Shown here piece by piece: positions 15,432 to 25,193 of a DNA stretch of 64,000 nucleotides. The stretch covers positions 268,228 to 332,227 of the forward strand of contig JAYRWY010000007.1 of NCBI GenBank assembly GCA_041917755.1, read 5' to 3'. Numbering within the stretch: the first letter of the stretch is position 1; every line of letters begins with the position of its first letter. A program made the position numbers and the translations under genes. Below the pieces are notes generated by a model. It was not told the DNA's origin, ran no database searches, and worked only from the letters and a program-made list of their open reading frames with translations. The DNA comes from RGZA01 sp041917755. GTDB taxonomy: Bacteria > Pseudomonadota > Alphaproteobacteria > UBA9219 > RGZA01.

Positions 15432-16547
15432 ATGACGCCTGCTGATGAAAATACGCCTGGTGACAAGGCAATGAGTGAAGAAGAACGCATGGCGGCCGAA
15501 TGGGCCGCGATGTCGGGCGAAGGCGCCGCGCCAGCTGGCGGTGAAGATGACATGGCTGCGGCCATGGGTGTGGAAGGCGGTGATACCCGTGTTCTTAGCC
15601 AAAATGAAATCGATAGCTTGCTTGGGTTTGGCGGCGCAGATGATAGCGACGAAAACAAAGGCATTATGGCGCTGGTTAATTCCGCGCTGGTTAATTACGA
15701 ACGTTTGCCGATGCTCGAGGTGGTCTTTGACCGCTTGGTGCGTATGATGTCTACCTCACTACGTAACTTCACTTCTGACAACGTCGAGGTCAGCCTTGAT
15801 CAAATTTCCAGCGTTCGTTTTGGCGATTATCTGAATTCCATTCCATTGCCGGCCATGCTTGCGGTGTTTAAGGCGGAAGAGTGGGATAACTTTGGCTTGA
15901 TGGTCGTCGATAGTGCTATGATTTACTCTATCGTTGACGTTTTGCTTGGTGGTCGCCGCGGTACGGCCGCAATGCGTATTGAAGGTCGCCCCTATACCAC
16001 CATTGAACGGAACTTGGTTGAACGATTGGTGCATGTCATTTTGGCTGATATGAGCGGTTCGTTTGATCCTCTCAGCCAGGTGAACTTCCGCTTTGATCGT
16101 CTTGAAACCAATCCGCGCTTTGCGACGATTGCACGACCAGCAAACGCTGCGGTGCTGGTCAAGCTGCGTATTGATATGGAAGATCGCGGTGGATGCCTTG
16201 AAATCATTATTCCCTATGCAACGCTGGAACCGGTTCGTGAACTATTGCTGCAAATGTTCATGGGTGAAAAATTTGGTCGCGATTCCATTTGGGAAACCCA
16301 CTTGGGCAATGAATTGTTGACGACAGATATGAGTATGCATGCGGTCCTCGATGAGATGAGCATGCCGCTTTATGATATTTTGAATTTAAAGCCAGGAACG
16401 TTTGTGCCTCTCAACGTTAAGCCAGACAGCATGGTTGAGCTACGAAGTGGCGAGGTGTCACTGTTCCGTGGGCGCATGGGCAGCAAAAACGGCCGCATAG
16501 CTGTGATGATCGAAGAAGAAAAAATCAAACGCCCTGGTGAGTCGTGA
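15432..16547 (+). CDS. fliM: Flagellar motor switch protein FliM
   Basis: FliM is the C-ring subunit that binds CheY-P and sets rotation direction. The 371-residue protein has an extended acidic N-terminus of about 50 residues before the CheY-binding motif VLSQNEIDSLLGF (54-66). The CheC-like middle domain (about 90-280) includes LGGRRG and RFDRLETNPRFA, and a SpoA domain (about 295-370) follows. FliG and FliN are not in the window. SD GAGGG precedes ATG 15432, 22 bp after fliL. Confidence 0.96.
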   Translation: MTPADENTPGDKAMSEEERMAAEWAAMSGEGAAPAGGEDDMAAAMGVEGGDTRVLSQNEIDSLLGFGGADDSDENKGIMALVNSALVNYERLPMLEVVFDRLVRMMSTSLRNFTSDNVEVSLDQISSVRFGDYLNSIPLPAMLAVFKAEEWDNFGLMVVDSAMIYSIVDVLLGGRRGTAAMRIEGRPYTTIERNLVERLVHVILADMSGSFDPLSQVNFRFDRLETNPRFATIARPANAAVLVKLRIDMEDRGGCLEIIIPYATLEPVRELLLQMFMGEKFGRDSIWETHLGNELLTTDMSMHAVLDEMSMPLYDILNLKPGTFVPLNVKPDSMVELRSGEVSLFRGRMGSKNGRIAVMIEEEKIKRPGES

Positions 16548-16557
16548 GGGCTGAACG

Positions 16558-17280
16558 ATGACGCTGAATATTATTTTGAATGTGATTTTTATCGTTGTGA
16601 TGGCGGTGGGCATTGTTTTTGTCTGGCGATTACAAAAGACATTAAATGGCTTACATAAAAATCGCATGGATATGGAAAAGTTTCTAAGCGATTTTTCGGG
16701 AAATATCACCCGTGCACAAAAAGCCATTCGCGATTTGCAAGATACCGCCCGTGATGTAGGCGAGGATGTAGAAGGACATTTAGCCAAAGCACAAGGGTTG
16801 CGCGATGAGTTAAGCTTTCTGGTTGAAGCAGCAGATAAAGTCGCAAGCCGCCTGTCAGATAGCGCATCTGCTGCGCAAAGCGATGCAAAGCAGGCAAGAT
16901 TACAACGCAACGAAAAATCACCTGAAAAAGCCGTGGATACCAAGGCAGCAGAAAAACCGTTATCTGCAGTTCATGACATACAAAAACAAAAGACCGAGCC
17001 GGTTACTCAGCAGGTCAAGAAAGTTGATGCCGCGCCAACTCAAGATGTTTCACAGGGTAAAACAGTTCCAACTTGGGTTAAACGCGCAGAACAAAATGCG
17101 CCAATCATCAATGCTCCAGTAGAAGAAGCCGCCCCTGTATCCGGTTTGCAGTTTGGCGCACGTAAAGCCTCCAAAGCAGCCGAGACGCAACCCGCACCAG
17201 TTGAAAAAGAAGAAGCTAAAGAGCAGCCACGCTCGCTGGCTGAACGCGAATTGTTGCAAGCATTAGAAAAGATGAAATAG
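16558..17280 (+). CDS. DUF6468-like flagellar-operon membrane protein
   Basis: The protein is 240 residues. A single membrane helix (about 4-24) precedes a helical segment with LNGLHKNRMDMEKFLSDFSGNITRAQKAIRDLQDTA and VGEDVEGHLAKAQGLRDELSFLVEAADKVA (about 30-100). A disordered Lys/Glu/Ala/Gln-rich tail follows. This helical module is what I recall as DUF6468, found between fliM and motE in Rhodospirillales-type flagellar operons. Biochemical function is unknown. A membrane-anchored coiled coil next to the switch and MotE suggests a motor accessory. It is 10 bp after fliM and 1 bp before motE. Confidence 0.72.
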   Translation: MTLNIILNVIFIVVMAVGIVFVWRLQKTLNGLHKNRMDMEKFLSDFSGNITRAQKAIRDLQDTARDVGEDVEGHLAKAQGLRDELSFLVEAADKVASRLSDSASAAQSDAKQARLQRNEKSPEKAVDTKAAEKPLSAVHDIQKQKTEPVTQQVKKVDAAPTQDVSQGKTVPTWVKRAEQNAPIINAPVEEAAPVSGLQFGARKASKAAETQPAPVEKEEAKEQPRSLAERELLQALEKMK

Positions 17281-17281
17281 C

Positions 17282-18049
17282 ATGTTTGAACAGCGCCCAT
17301 TACCAACCATCCCGCCTAAGCCTGACTTTCGAATTCCTGCGCGTTCTGGCATGTTTGTATTTATCTTTTTTGCTGTGGTCATGATGGGATTACGCATCCA
17401 GGATGTAACCCATGACATTATGAACGGAAAGACCGTTCAAGCCATCGCGCCTGCACAAGCTGAAACAGCAGCCAAGGAAGCAGATAAACCTGAAGCCAAG
17501 GCCGAAAATGATGCCAAGCATTCTAAGAAGGAAGATGGCGCAGCCAAAGAAGGCGAGGCAGGCAAAGATGCAGCTAAAGACGAAAAGCCGGATCCGATAA
17601 ATACTGATCCGGTCATATCGGGTGATCCCGAAAACTTTTCAGACGCTGAGGTCAATATTCTCAAGCGTCTTTCGGAACGCCGCCAGGAATTAGACAAGCA
17701 AGCACGTGATATTGATCAACGTGAAGCTTTGTTAAAAATTACCGAACAGCGAATTGATAAAAAACTTGGTGATCTTAAAACGATGCAGGAACAAGTACGC
17801 CAAGCCATTAGTGCCGCATCGGCAGAACAAAAAGCAAAAACAGATAGTCTTGTTAAAATTTATGAAATCATGAAGCCGAAAGACGCAGCACATATTTTTG
17901 ATGCGCTTGATTTGCCGATTTTACTAAGTGTGATTACAAATATGAAAGAGTCCCGTGTTGCTCCCATTCTAGCGGCAATGGATCCGCAAAAGGCAAAGCA
18001 GGTTACATCTGCGCTAATGGATAAGAAGCCATTACCAACGCCGCCATAA
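17282..18049 (+). CDS. motE: MotE-family flagellar motor chaperone
   Basis: The 255-residue protein has a membrane segment (about 22-40), a Lys/Glu/Ala-rich disordered linker (about 60-110) and a coiled coil (about 120-185). The C-terminal MgtE-N-like segment includes VKIYEIMKPKDAAHIFDALDLPILLSVI and MKESRVAPILAAMDPQKAKQVTSAL. In Rhizobiales, MotE is a periplasmic chaperone of MotC, and the family is common in alphaproteobacterial flagellar operons. It ends the fliL-fliM operon. No MotA or MotB is present here. Confidence 0.82.
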   Translation: MFEQRPLPTIPPKPDFRIPARSGMFVFIFFAVVMMGLRIQDVTHDIMNGKTVQAIAPAQAETAAKEADKPEAKAENDAKHSKKEDGAAKEGEAGKDAAKDEKPDPINTDPVISGDPENFSDAEVNILKRLSERRQELDKQARDIDQREALLKITEQRIDKKLGDLKTMQEQVRQAISAASAEQKAKTDSLVKIYEIMKPKDAAHIFDALDLPILLSVITNMKESRVAPILAAMDPQKAKQVTSALMDKKPLPTPP

Positions 18050-18262
18050 CACCTGCAATACTGTCCATTAGTCATATCGTCATGTGATTGTTCGTTTCCC
18101 AGAACAAATAGTATGAACAAACTGTAAAGTTCTTGAAAAAACCTTGATAAAAAATGCGCCCTAATAAGGCTTTGTTAAACCCTCGCGGCTAACAATAGGC
18201 ATTCCGACGAAAGTCACATTTAGTAATTCTCACACATACTTGCCACGTTAAGGAGCATTCCC

Positions 18263-18649
18263 ATGGCTGTGAATATGGATATGAACGTTCTCATCGTTGA
18301 TGACTACAAAACGATGCTGCGTATCGTGAACAATCTTCTCAAGCAATTGGGTTTCAAAAACGTATATGAAGCGACCGATGGCGGTATGGCTCTGGGTATG
18401 CTGCGTGAAAAAGATTATGGCCTTATTATTTCTGATTGGAATATGGAACCAATGACCGGTCTGCAGCTATTAAAAGAAGTTCGCGCAGATGCAAAGTTGA
18501 AGGCAACTCCGTTCATTATGGTAACCGCGGAAAGCAAAACTGAAAACGTGGTGGCTGCCAAACAGGCTGGTGTAAACAATTATATTGTAAAGCCGTTTAA
18601 CGCCGAAACACTGAAGTCAAAAATTGTAACTGTGCTGGGACAATTCTAA
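18263..18649 (+). CDS. cheY: CheY-type response regulator
   Basis: This 128-residue stand-alone receiver domain has the acidic pair Asp13/Asp14, phospho-acceptor Asp58 (in LIISDWNMEP), Thr88 and Lys110 (VKPF), and the CheY-like NMEPMTG loop. Phosphorylated CheY would bind the FliM N-terminal motif to change motor rotation. It is followed 45 bp later by cheZ, so signal and signal-terminating enzyme are paired. No CheA or receptors are in the window. An SD-like AAGGAG lies upstream of ATG 18263. Confidence 0.94.
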   Translation: MAVNMDMNVLIVDDYKTMLRIVNNLLKQLGFKNVYEATDGGMALGMLREKDYGLIISDWNMEPMTGLQLLKEVRADAKLKATPFIMVTAESKTENVVAAKQAGVNNYIVKPFNAETLKSKIVTVLGQF

Positions 18650-18694
18650 TCATATAACAATCAGCCAGATTGCTTTACGTGAAGGGACGCAATA

Positions 18695-19339
18695 ATGAGT
18701 GGGTTTGACAACGAGTTGCAGCAAACGCTGGAAAAAGCCTTGGCGCAGCTTGGTGATGCCACAGGAAAACAAGCCCCGCATGCATTAATTGCTGCTGCAA
18801 TTGATACCCTTAAAGCTGCGCGCATAACCAATCATCAGGTATATGACCAGTTGGCGGCATTGGCCCAATATATTGCAAATGCAAAGCAGGAAATCGCTAA
18901 TATTCGCGCCGATGCCATCAGCGGCGAACATATCCCAAGCGCAACCGACCAGCTCGACGAAGTTATTGGTGCAACCGAAGATGCAACCAATAAGATTATG
19001 GATTGCTGCGATGCCATTACGACGATAGCCGGTAAGCAAGCACAACCCTTACAGCAAGAGCTTACCGATCAGGTCACAAAAATTTACGAGGCATGTAACT
19101 TTCAGGATATCACCGGACAGCGTATCACCAAGGTGGTGCGTACCCTGAAACATATTGACGGGCAGGTATCATTATTGCTGAAGGCCTTGGATGATGCAGG
19201 TTTTCAAATTGAAAAGAACTCGGGCCTTGTTGGCCTAAATGTATCCAAGGCAACGGACACCGAGAAACACTTGCTTAATGGCCCGCAAGCTGCGGATACC
19301 GCCATTAAACAGGACGATATCGACAAGCTGTTTGGCTAG
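18695..19339 (+). CDS. cheZ: CheY-P phosphatase CheZ
   Basis: The 214-residue helical protein contains the CheZ active-site signature NFQDITGQRITKVV, with Asp138 and Gln142 corresponding to E. coli Asp143 and Gln147. A C-terminal acidic/hydrophobic tail (IKQDDIDKLFG) is the usual CheY-P docking peptide. CheZ accelerates CheY-P dephosphorylation. Its presence in an alphaproteobacterium next to cheY is less universal than in gammaproteobacteria. It probably forms an operon with cheY. Confidence 0.93.
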   Translation: MSGFDNELQQTLEKALAQLGDATGKQAPHALIAAAIDTLKAARITNHQVYDQLAALAQYIANAKQEIANIRADAISGEHIPSATDQLDEVIGATEDATNKIMDCCDAITTIAGKQAQPLQQELTDQVTKIYEACNFQDITGQRITKVVRTLKHIDGQVSLLLKALDDAGFQIEKNSGLVGLNVSKATDTEKHLLNGPQAADTAIKQDDIDKLFG

Positions 19340-19427
19340 CTTCAAAGGCGGGCATTGAATCGCCATAACCCTTGTTGTTTTTGCTGAAATCGGTCAATCT
19401 GGAAGTGGTATTTTTGCTCTCTTTCCA

Positions 19428-22415
19428 GTGTCGTCGCCGCGGTTCATCTTGAAAACTAACCCTCTTGTATGGTCAGCATTGCTTTTGGGGTTTGGCACCA
19501 GTTTGCCAGCCATGCCGTGCCATGCGCAGTCTTCAGATGACCCTGCTTCAGCTCATCTTTCCGCGCCGATTGCTGCCCGGCCTTTGCAGATGCAGGCATC
19601 TGTGCGCGCCGGCATCCATGATGAGTATGAACGTGTGGTCTTCGATTGGCCGGCTAAAGTCAGCTATAGTTTTCTACAAAATGGCCAAGAAGTTGATATC
19701 CATTTTTCTCAATCCACGTCTATTGATTTATCGCCTGTAACCAAACGTCGTCTCTCCAGCATCGTGCGAACCCAACAGGTCATGGATGCAGGTGTAAACC
19801 GTGTTAAGTTATTTTTGGCACCTGATATTGTGGCAAAACAAATTCAGCAAGGCCGATTGGTGATTGTCGATTTCTATCATGGCAAGGCGCCGGTCATGAC
19901 GGCATCGGCGTCTTCATCCAATCTGCCTCAGGCCATGTCAATTGCTGGTGAAGCGCCAGTTGCAGCAACTCATTCGGATGCAACGCCAGCAACAACTTCA
20001 GAAGCAACTTCAGAAGCCAAACCCACTACGAATTCCGAGCCGGCGGTTCAACCTTTATTGGCGTTGCAACCATCCAATGCACCACTTCCCCCGAATTTGG
20101 ACGATATCGGTAATGATGCGGTTCCGCTGGTTACGCTAGATCCCGGGATTGTTGCGGGCGCTGCAATCTATCGCCGGGCAGATTATGTCTACATTGTCTT
20201 TGGCAAAAAATTCACATTGCCCCTATCAGCGATGCTGCGTGAAATGCCGCGCGTCACTCTGGAAAGTTTACAATCACCAACCGGTACAGTGTATCGGTTT
20301 TATATGCCGCAAGATTTAAATTTGCGTAGCAACCGTGATGATACCAAATGGACAATTCTTGCTTCAAAAAAAATTCCAACCGCCCCAATCAGTTTAACAG
20401 TAACCGCCCAGCCGGATTATGCGCTTGGCGCGCGAATTATTATTCCCGTTAGCAAAGCAGATGATGCGGTGCATTTTGTTGATCCCGAATTAGGCGATGA
20501 ATTGGTGATTGTTCCGCTTGAAGGATCTAGTCAAGCCGTGCGTCAGGCATATCGCTTCGCAGATTTCCGCTTTGTACCATCTGAACAAGGGGTTGTTATT
20601 CACCCCCTGACAGATACCGTGGATATCAAGCGTCAAAATCTGGGTATTGAAATTACGAATGAACATGGGTTGCGCCTTTCCCCGTCCAAAGACACGGGCA
20701 TGGAAAGCGATGTGCGCGCCAACACCCCCATGAAAGACCAGTTGTTTGATTTAAATGATTGGTATGGCCCAAGCGCCAAGTCCTATACCGAAATGCGCCA
20801 ACACTGGCAGCGTACACTAGCCGAAGTTCCGGAAAGCGAACGTGATCGTGTGCGCTTGAATATGGCGCGGTTTTATTTTGCACGTAACCATGCTCATGAG
20901 GCATCGGGGCTTTTAAATTTATTAGTTCAAAAAGTCCCTGATTTGTTGCATCGCAGTGAATTTTTGGCCTTGCGTGGTGCTGTACGTGTGTTGACCCATG
21001 ATGCTGGCGCGCTGGATGATTTAAGCCTTCCCGATATTATGAATTATCCTGAAGTGAAGCTGTGGCGCGCAGTTGCAAAAACCCGGGCACTGGATTGGAA
21101 AGAGGCTGCAGAACTATTCCAAAGCTCGGATAAAGTACTTGATAAATATCCAGAGCCGTTCTTTACAGATTTTTCAATTACCGCCATTGAATCCGCCATA
21201 TCCAATAAAGATAAGCAATATGCAACCAAAGTATTGGAACGTCTTATCCAACGCCGCCCTGAACTGGATATGAAATCTGGCCCCGTCAATTATTTGCGCG
21301 GTGTGCTAATGAGTTTGACCGACCACCTGGACAGAGCCGAAGTATATTGGAACAAGGCAGCCTCCGGCCGCGATCAGCTCTATCGTGTGCGCGCAAAATT
21401 ATCTCTGACAGATTATGAAGTAATCACCGGTAAAATTTCGCCTCTGCAGGCAGCAGAAAAACTTGAACGTCTTCGTTTTGCATGGCGCGGCGATGATCTG
21501 GAATTGGACGTGCTGCGACGCATTGGAAAATTCTATATTGAAGGCGGCAAGATGGAAGAAGGGCTTGCAACGTTAAAACAAGCACTCAGTTTATTGCCAG
21601 ATAATGAAGCCGCAAAACAACTGCATATGGAAATGGCATTTGCGTTTCGTGATGTGTTTTTAGGTAGCAAAAATCGTGATGTTTCCGCACTAGATGCACT
21701 TAGCCTTTATGAACGTTTCTATGATTTGGCACCATCAGGCGCTGAAGGCGATGCGATTATCCGTTCGCTGGCCCAGCGCATGGTGTCACTCGATTTGTTG
21801 GATAGAGCCGCAATGTTGCTGGCTGACCAAGCTCGGCATAGATTATCTGGCGCAATGAAGATACGCGTTGGTACACAGGCTGCGGGCATTTATCTGCTTG
21901 ATCACAAGGCCGATGCAGCTTTGGATATTTTAAAAGATACAGATGATCCGTCTGTGCCAGAAGACTTGCAGATTGAACGCAGTTTGCTCAAAGCCAAAGC
22001 ACTTTCTAGTTTGAATAAAGTTCAAGATGCCAAAGCAATTTTAAAAAATGTGAACAGTGAATACTCAGCAAGATTACTTGCGGATATGGCTTGGCGTGCA
22101 CGGGATTGGGCTGATGCCGCTCAAACATTGGAGGCACTTATTGGGCCGCCCGTGACTGAAGGTTTAAAATCTGAAACTGCACAGTTGATTATCAGTCGGG
22201 CAATTGCACTAGCCTTAATCAACGACACCGCGGGCCTGAGTAAATTGCGCTCAGATTTTGGGGCTGCCATGAAGGGGCTGCCACAAGAGGAACTCTTCAA
22301 AACTCTTACCGAGCCAGAAACAGGCTTGCCGCGCGATCCTTCAACCATGAAGACCTTGATGACAGATGTGGATTTGTTCCAAAGCTATCTAGAAAACTAC
22401 CGCAACTTAAATTAG
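19428..22415 (+). CDS. Large exported TPR protein with AMIN-like N-terminus
   Basis: This is a 995-residue protein. The signal peptide ends near PCHAQ. An AMIN-like beta region (about 60-145) includes ERVVFDWPAKVSYSF and VNRVKLFLAP. A Thr/Glu/Ala linker (about 160-200) and a second beta region (about 225-420) follow, then TPR-like helical repeats to the end (segments such as EGLATLKQALSLLPDNEAAKQLHMEMA). The GTG start at 19428 lacks a clear SD. Directly after cheZ, it may be the motility-associated TPR protein seen beside che/fla genes in related bacteria. A peptidoglycan- or envelope-binding role is inferred from the AMIN-like fold only. Confidence 0.78.
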   Translation: MSSPRFILKTNPLVWSALLLGFGTSLPAMPCHAQSSDDPASAHLSAPIAARPLQMQASVRAGIHDEYERVVFDWPAKVSYSFLQNGQEVDIHFSQSTSIDLSPVTKRRLSSIVRTQQVMDAGVNRVKLFLAPDIVAKQIQQGRLVIVDFYHGKAPVMTASASSSNLPQAMSIAGEAPVAATHSDATPATTSEATSEAKPTTNSEPAVQPLLALQPSNAPLPPNLDDIGNDAVPLVTLDPGIVAGAAIYRRADYVYIVFGKKFTLPLSAMLREMPRVTLESLQSPTGTVYRFYMPQDLNLRSNRDDTKWTILASKKIPTAPISLTVTAQPDYALGARIIIPVSKADDAVHFVDPELGDELVIVPLEGSSQAVRQAYRFADFRFVPSEQGVVIHPLTDTVDIKRQNLGIEITNEHGLRLSPSKDTGMESDVRANTPMKDQLFDLNDWYGPSAKSYTEMRQHWQRTLAEVPESERDRVRLNMARFYFARNHAHEASGLLNLLVQKVPDLLHRSEFLALRGAVRVLTHDAGALDDLSLPDIMNYPEVKLWRAVAKTRALDWKEAAELFQSSDKVLDKYPEPFFTDFSITAIESAISNKDKQYATKVLERLIQRRPELDMKSGPVNYLRGVLMSLTDHLDRAEVYWNKAASGRDQLYRVRAKLSLTDYEVITGKISPLQAAEKLERLRFAWRGDDLELDVLRRIGKFYIEGGKMEEGLATLKQALSLLPDNEAAKQLHMEMAFAFRDVFLGSKNRDVSALDALSLYERFYDLAPSGAEGDAIIRSLAQRMVSLDLLDRAAMLLADQARHRLSGAMKIRVGTQAAGIYLLDHKADAALDILKDTDDPSVPEDLQIERSLLKAKALSSLNKVQDAKAILKNVNSEYSARLLADMAWRARDWADAAQTLEALIGPPVTEGLKSETAQLIISRAIALALINDTAGLSKLRSDFGAAMKGLPQEELFKTLTEPETGLPRDPSTMKTLMTDVDLFQSYLENYRNLN

Positions 22416-22658
22416 CTGCAAAAAATCAGTTAAGTATATGATATATAACAGTATTATTGGTGTGTGTGCAGGCGCAACCTTCAATAAGGCAACACCTATG
22501 CATCTTGTTATGCACAGCCAACTATTTTGCTTATACACCCCATTATTTCATGCTAATTAAAGCCGTTCGCATCGCGGGTGGCGATTCATTTATGCCGTCC
22601 CGAAACTGACCTGACTACAAAATCTAGACAAGCTATCCAGCTCAAGAGGATATACACC

Positions 22659-23570
22659 GTGTTATCACGTTTATTTGCATTGTTTGCAACTTTTTCACTC
22701 CTAGCAACCCCAGCATTCGCAGCAGAACAGTACTCGGTAGGCGCGCCTATCCCCTGGGGGCTCGATCTTCAGGCCGCTTTTTCTCCTGCCAAACACCGCA
22801 TGCATGATTTCCATAACTTTATGCTGGTGATTATCACGTTAATTACGATCTTTGTTTTGTGCCTGTTGATTTATGTCATCGTGCGCTTCAATGCTAAGGC
22901 AAACCCAAAACCAGCAAACTTTTCGCACAACACTCTTCTTGAAGTAGTTTGGACCGCAATTCCGGTTTTGATATTAGTCATCGTGGGAATTCCATCGATG
23001 AAACTGTTGTACTATGTAGACAAGACACCCAATCCGGAAATGACCCTTAAGGCTACTGCTCACCAATGGTATTGGTCTTATGAAATGCCTGATCAGAAGG
23101 TTGAATCATTTGATAGCCGCCCAATTTGGGATGGCACCAAGCAGACCCAAGAACAGATTGATGCTGCTCTCAAAGATGCAGCGCCAAACTGGATTTACAA
23201 CTCTGAAAAGCCATTACGTTTGCTCGAAGTAGATAACCGTTTGGTCTTGCCCGTAGACACCCAGGTTCGCGTGTACACAACGTCATCCGATGTAATCCAC
23301 TCTTTCGCTATTCCTTCCCTTGGCGTGCGTAAAGATGCTGTCGCAGGCCGCTTGAATGAAACATGGCTGAAGATTGATAAGGAAGGCGTCTATTATGGCC
23401 AATGCTCGCAAATTTGCGGCACGGGTCATGCGTTCATGCCCATAGTGATTGAAGCCGTCAGCAAAGAAAAGTTTGCGGCATGGGTTGCCAAGAAAACCGG
23501 CGCAGATGGTGATGCTAAGAAGACCAAGCAATCGCTGCTTCAATCCAATTCAGTTATCACTCAACGCTAA
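22659..23570 (+). CDS. coxB: Cytochrome c oxidase subunit II
   Basis: This is the subunit carrying the binuclear Cu-A centre that receives electrons from cytochrome c. From GTG 22659 the precursor is 303 residues, with signal peptide (ending AFAAEQ), two membrane helices (about 55-80 and 95-120) and a periplasmic cupredoxin domain. The Cu-A motif GQCSQICGTGHAFMPI and the aromatic patch HQWYWSYEMPD are intact. An in-frame extension from 22578 lacks an SD, whereas AGAGGA precedes 22659. It leads the operon coxB-coxA-ctaB-small ORF-ctaG-coxC-DUF983-surf1. Confidence 0.96.
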   Translation: MLSRLFALFATFSLLATPAFAAEQYSVGAPIPWGLDLQAAFSPAKHRMHDFHNFMLVIITLITIFVLCLLIYVIVRFNAKANPKPANFSHNTLLEVVWTAIPVLILVIVGIPSMKLLYYVDKTPNPEMTLKATAHQWYWSYEMPDQKVESFDSRPIWDGTKQTQEQIDAALKDAAPNWIYNSEKPLRLLEVDNRLVLPVDTQVRVYTTSSDVIHSFAIPSLGVRKDAVAGRLNETWLKIDKEGVYYGQCSQICGTGHAFMPIVIEAVSKEKFAAWVAKKTGADGDAKKTKQSLLQSNSVITQR

Positions 23571-23598
23571 TTAAACTATCCCTCAGGAGTTACGAATA

Positions 23599-25188
23599 AT
23601 GTCAGCAGCACACCATGATGCACATCACGCAGATGATCATAAAATGAGCTTTTTTACACGTTGGTTCTGTTCAACCAACCATAAAGATATCGGCACACTT
23701 TATTTAATATTTTCGATCATCGCTGGTTTGATTGGCGGTTTATTCTCCGTCATTATGCGAATGGAATTACAACAACCTGGCTTGCAATACATCGCCGATG
23801 GCCAGATGTGGAATGTTCTGGTGACCGCTCATGGTCTTACCATGGTATTCTTTGTGGTGATGCCCGCCTTGATTGGCGGCTTTGGTAACTGGTTCTTGCC
23901 GCTCATGATTGGTGCGCCTGATATGGCGTTCCCGCGTCTAAACAACATCAGCTTCTGGCTATTGGTTCCTTCCTTCTTGCTGTTGTTGGGTTCTGCATTT
24001 GTAGGACAAGGTGCAGGTACAGGTTGGACCGTCTATCCACCGTTAGCTACTTCAGGTCAAAGTGGTCCTTCGGTCGATATGGCAATCTTTGCACTCCATC
24101 TTGCTGGTGCATCATCCATTCTTGGTGCGGTAAACTTCATTACCACCATTTTTAATATGCGCGCTCCCGGCATGACATTGCACAAGATGCCATTATTTGC
24201 ATGGGCGATGTTGATTACTGCCTTCTTGCTGTTGCTTGCTGTGCCAGTGCTCGGCGGTGCTATTACCATGTTGCTCACGGATCGCAACTTTGGTTCAACT
24301 TTTTTTGATCCAGCTGGCGGCGGTGACCCGTTGCTGTACCAGCATCTATTCTGGTTCTTTGGTCACCCTGAAGTGTACATCATGATTTTGCCAGGCTTTG
24401 GCATTATCAGCCATATCGTATCAACCTTCTCTAAGAAGCCGGTATTTGGCTATCTCGCCATGGCATATGCTATGGTCGCGATCGGCGTGGTTGGCTTCGT
24501 GGTATGGGCTCACCATATGTATGTATCTGGTATCGATGTAGATACCCGCGCCTATTTCACCGCTGCAACCCTCATCATTGCTGTTCCGACGGGGATTAAA
24601 ATCTTCTCGTGGATTGCAACAATGTGGGGCGGTTCAATTGAGTTCAAAACCCCTATGCTGTGGGCGATTGGCTTTATCTTCCTATTCACTGTGGGCGGTG
24701 TTACCGGCGTGGTATTGGCAAATGCCGGTGTGGATGTGGTATTGCACAACACCTATTACGTTGTAGCACATTTCCATTACGTGCTTTCACTTGGCGCCGT
24801 ATTCACCATCTTTGCTGCCTTCTATTACTGGATTGGTAAGATGAGTGGCCGTCAATATCCGGAATGGATGGGTGTCGTGCATTTCTGGCTAACCTTCATT
24901 GGTGTTAACCTGACCTTCTTCCCCCAGCATTTCTTGGGACTGCAAGGTATGCCACGTCATTACCCGGACTACCCCGATGCGATGAGCGGTTGGAACTATG
25001 TGTCCTCCCTTGGCTCTTATATTTCTTATGCTGGTGCGTTCTGGTTTGTGCTCGTGGTAATTGTCACGCTCAAATCCGGTAAGAAGGTCGGTGCTAATTA
25101 TTGGAATGAAAGTGCCAACACACTTGAATGGACATTGCCATCACCACCTCCATTCCATCAATTTGAAACACTGACGCGCGTTAAGTAA
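23599..25188 (+). CDS. coxA: Cytochrome c oxidase subunit I
   Basis: The 529-residue catalytic core has twelve predicted membrane helices. Haem and Cu-B ligand regions are recognisable: AHGLTMVFFVVMP for haem a, HPEVYI with the Tyr cross-link, and HFHYVLSLGAVF. The HPEVYI-type K-channel marks an A-type aa3 oxidase. This is the terminal oxidase of aerobic respiration, pumping protons across the inner membrane. It is 28 bp after coxB, with CAGGAG as SD. Confidence 0.98.
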   Translation: MSAAHHDAHHADDHKMSFFTRWFCSTNHKDIGTLYLIFSIIAGLIGGLFSVIMRMELQQPGLQYIADGQMWNVLVTAHGLTMVFFVVMPALIGGFGNWFLPLMIGAPDMAFPRLNNISFWLLVPSFLLLLGSAFVGQGAGTGWTVYPPLATSGQSGPSVDMAIFALHLAGASSILGAVNFITTIFNMRAPGMTLHKMPLFAWAMLITAFLLLLAVPVLGGAITMLLTDRNFGSTFFDPAGGGDPLLYQHLFWFFGHPEVYIMILPGFGIISHIVSTFSKKPVFGYLAMAYAMVAIGVVGFVVWAHHMYVSGIDVDTRAYFTAATLIIAVPTGIKIFSWIATMWGGSIEFKTPMLWAIGFIFLFTVGGVTGVVLANAGVDVVLHNTYYVVAHFHYVLSLGAVFTIFAAFYYWIGKMSGRQYPEWMGVVHFWLTFIGVNLTFFPQHFLGLQGMPRHYPDYPDAMSGWNYVSSLGSYISYAGAFWFVLVVIVTLKSGKKVGANYWNESANTLEWTLPSPPPFHQFETLTRVK

Positions 25189-25193
25189 TTGTC

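Noticed and set aside
18186..18201. CGGCTAACAATAGGCA as a sigma-54 promoter for cheY
   Set aside because: GG-N10-GC spacing is present, but the -24 box deviates at several positions, unlike the seven accepted elements.
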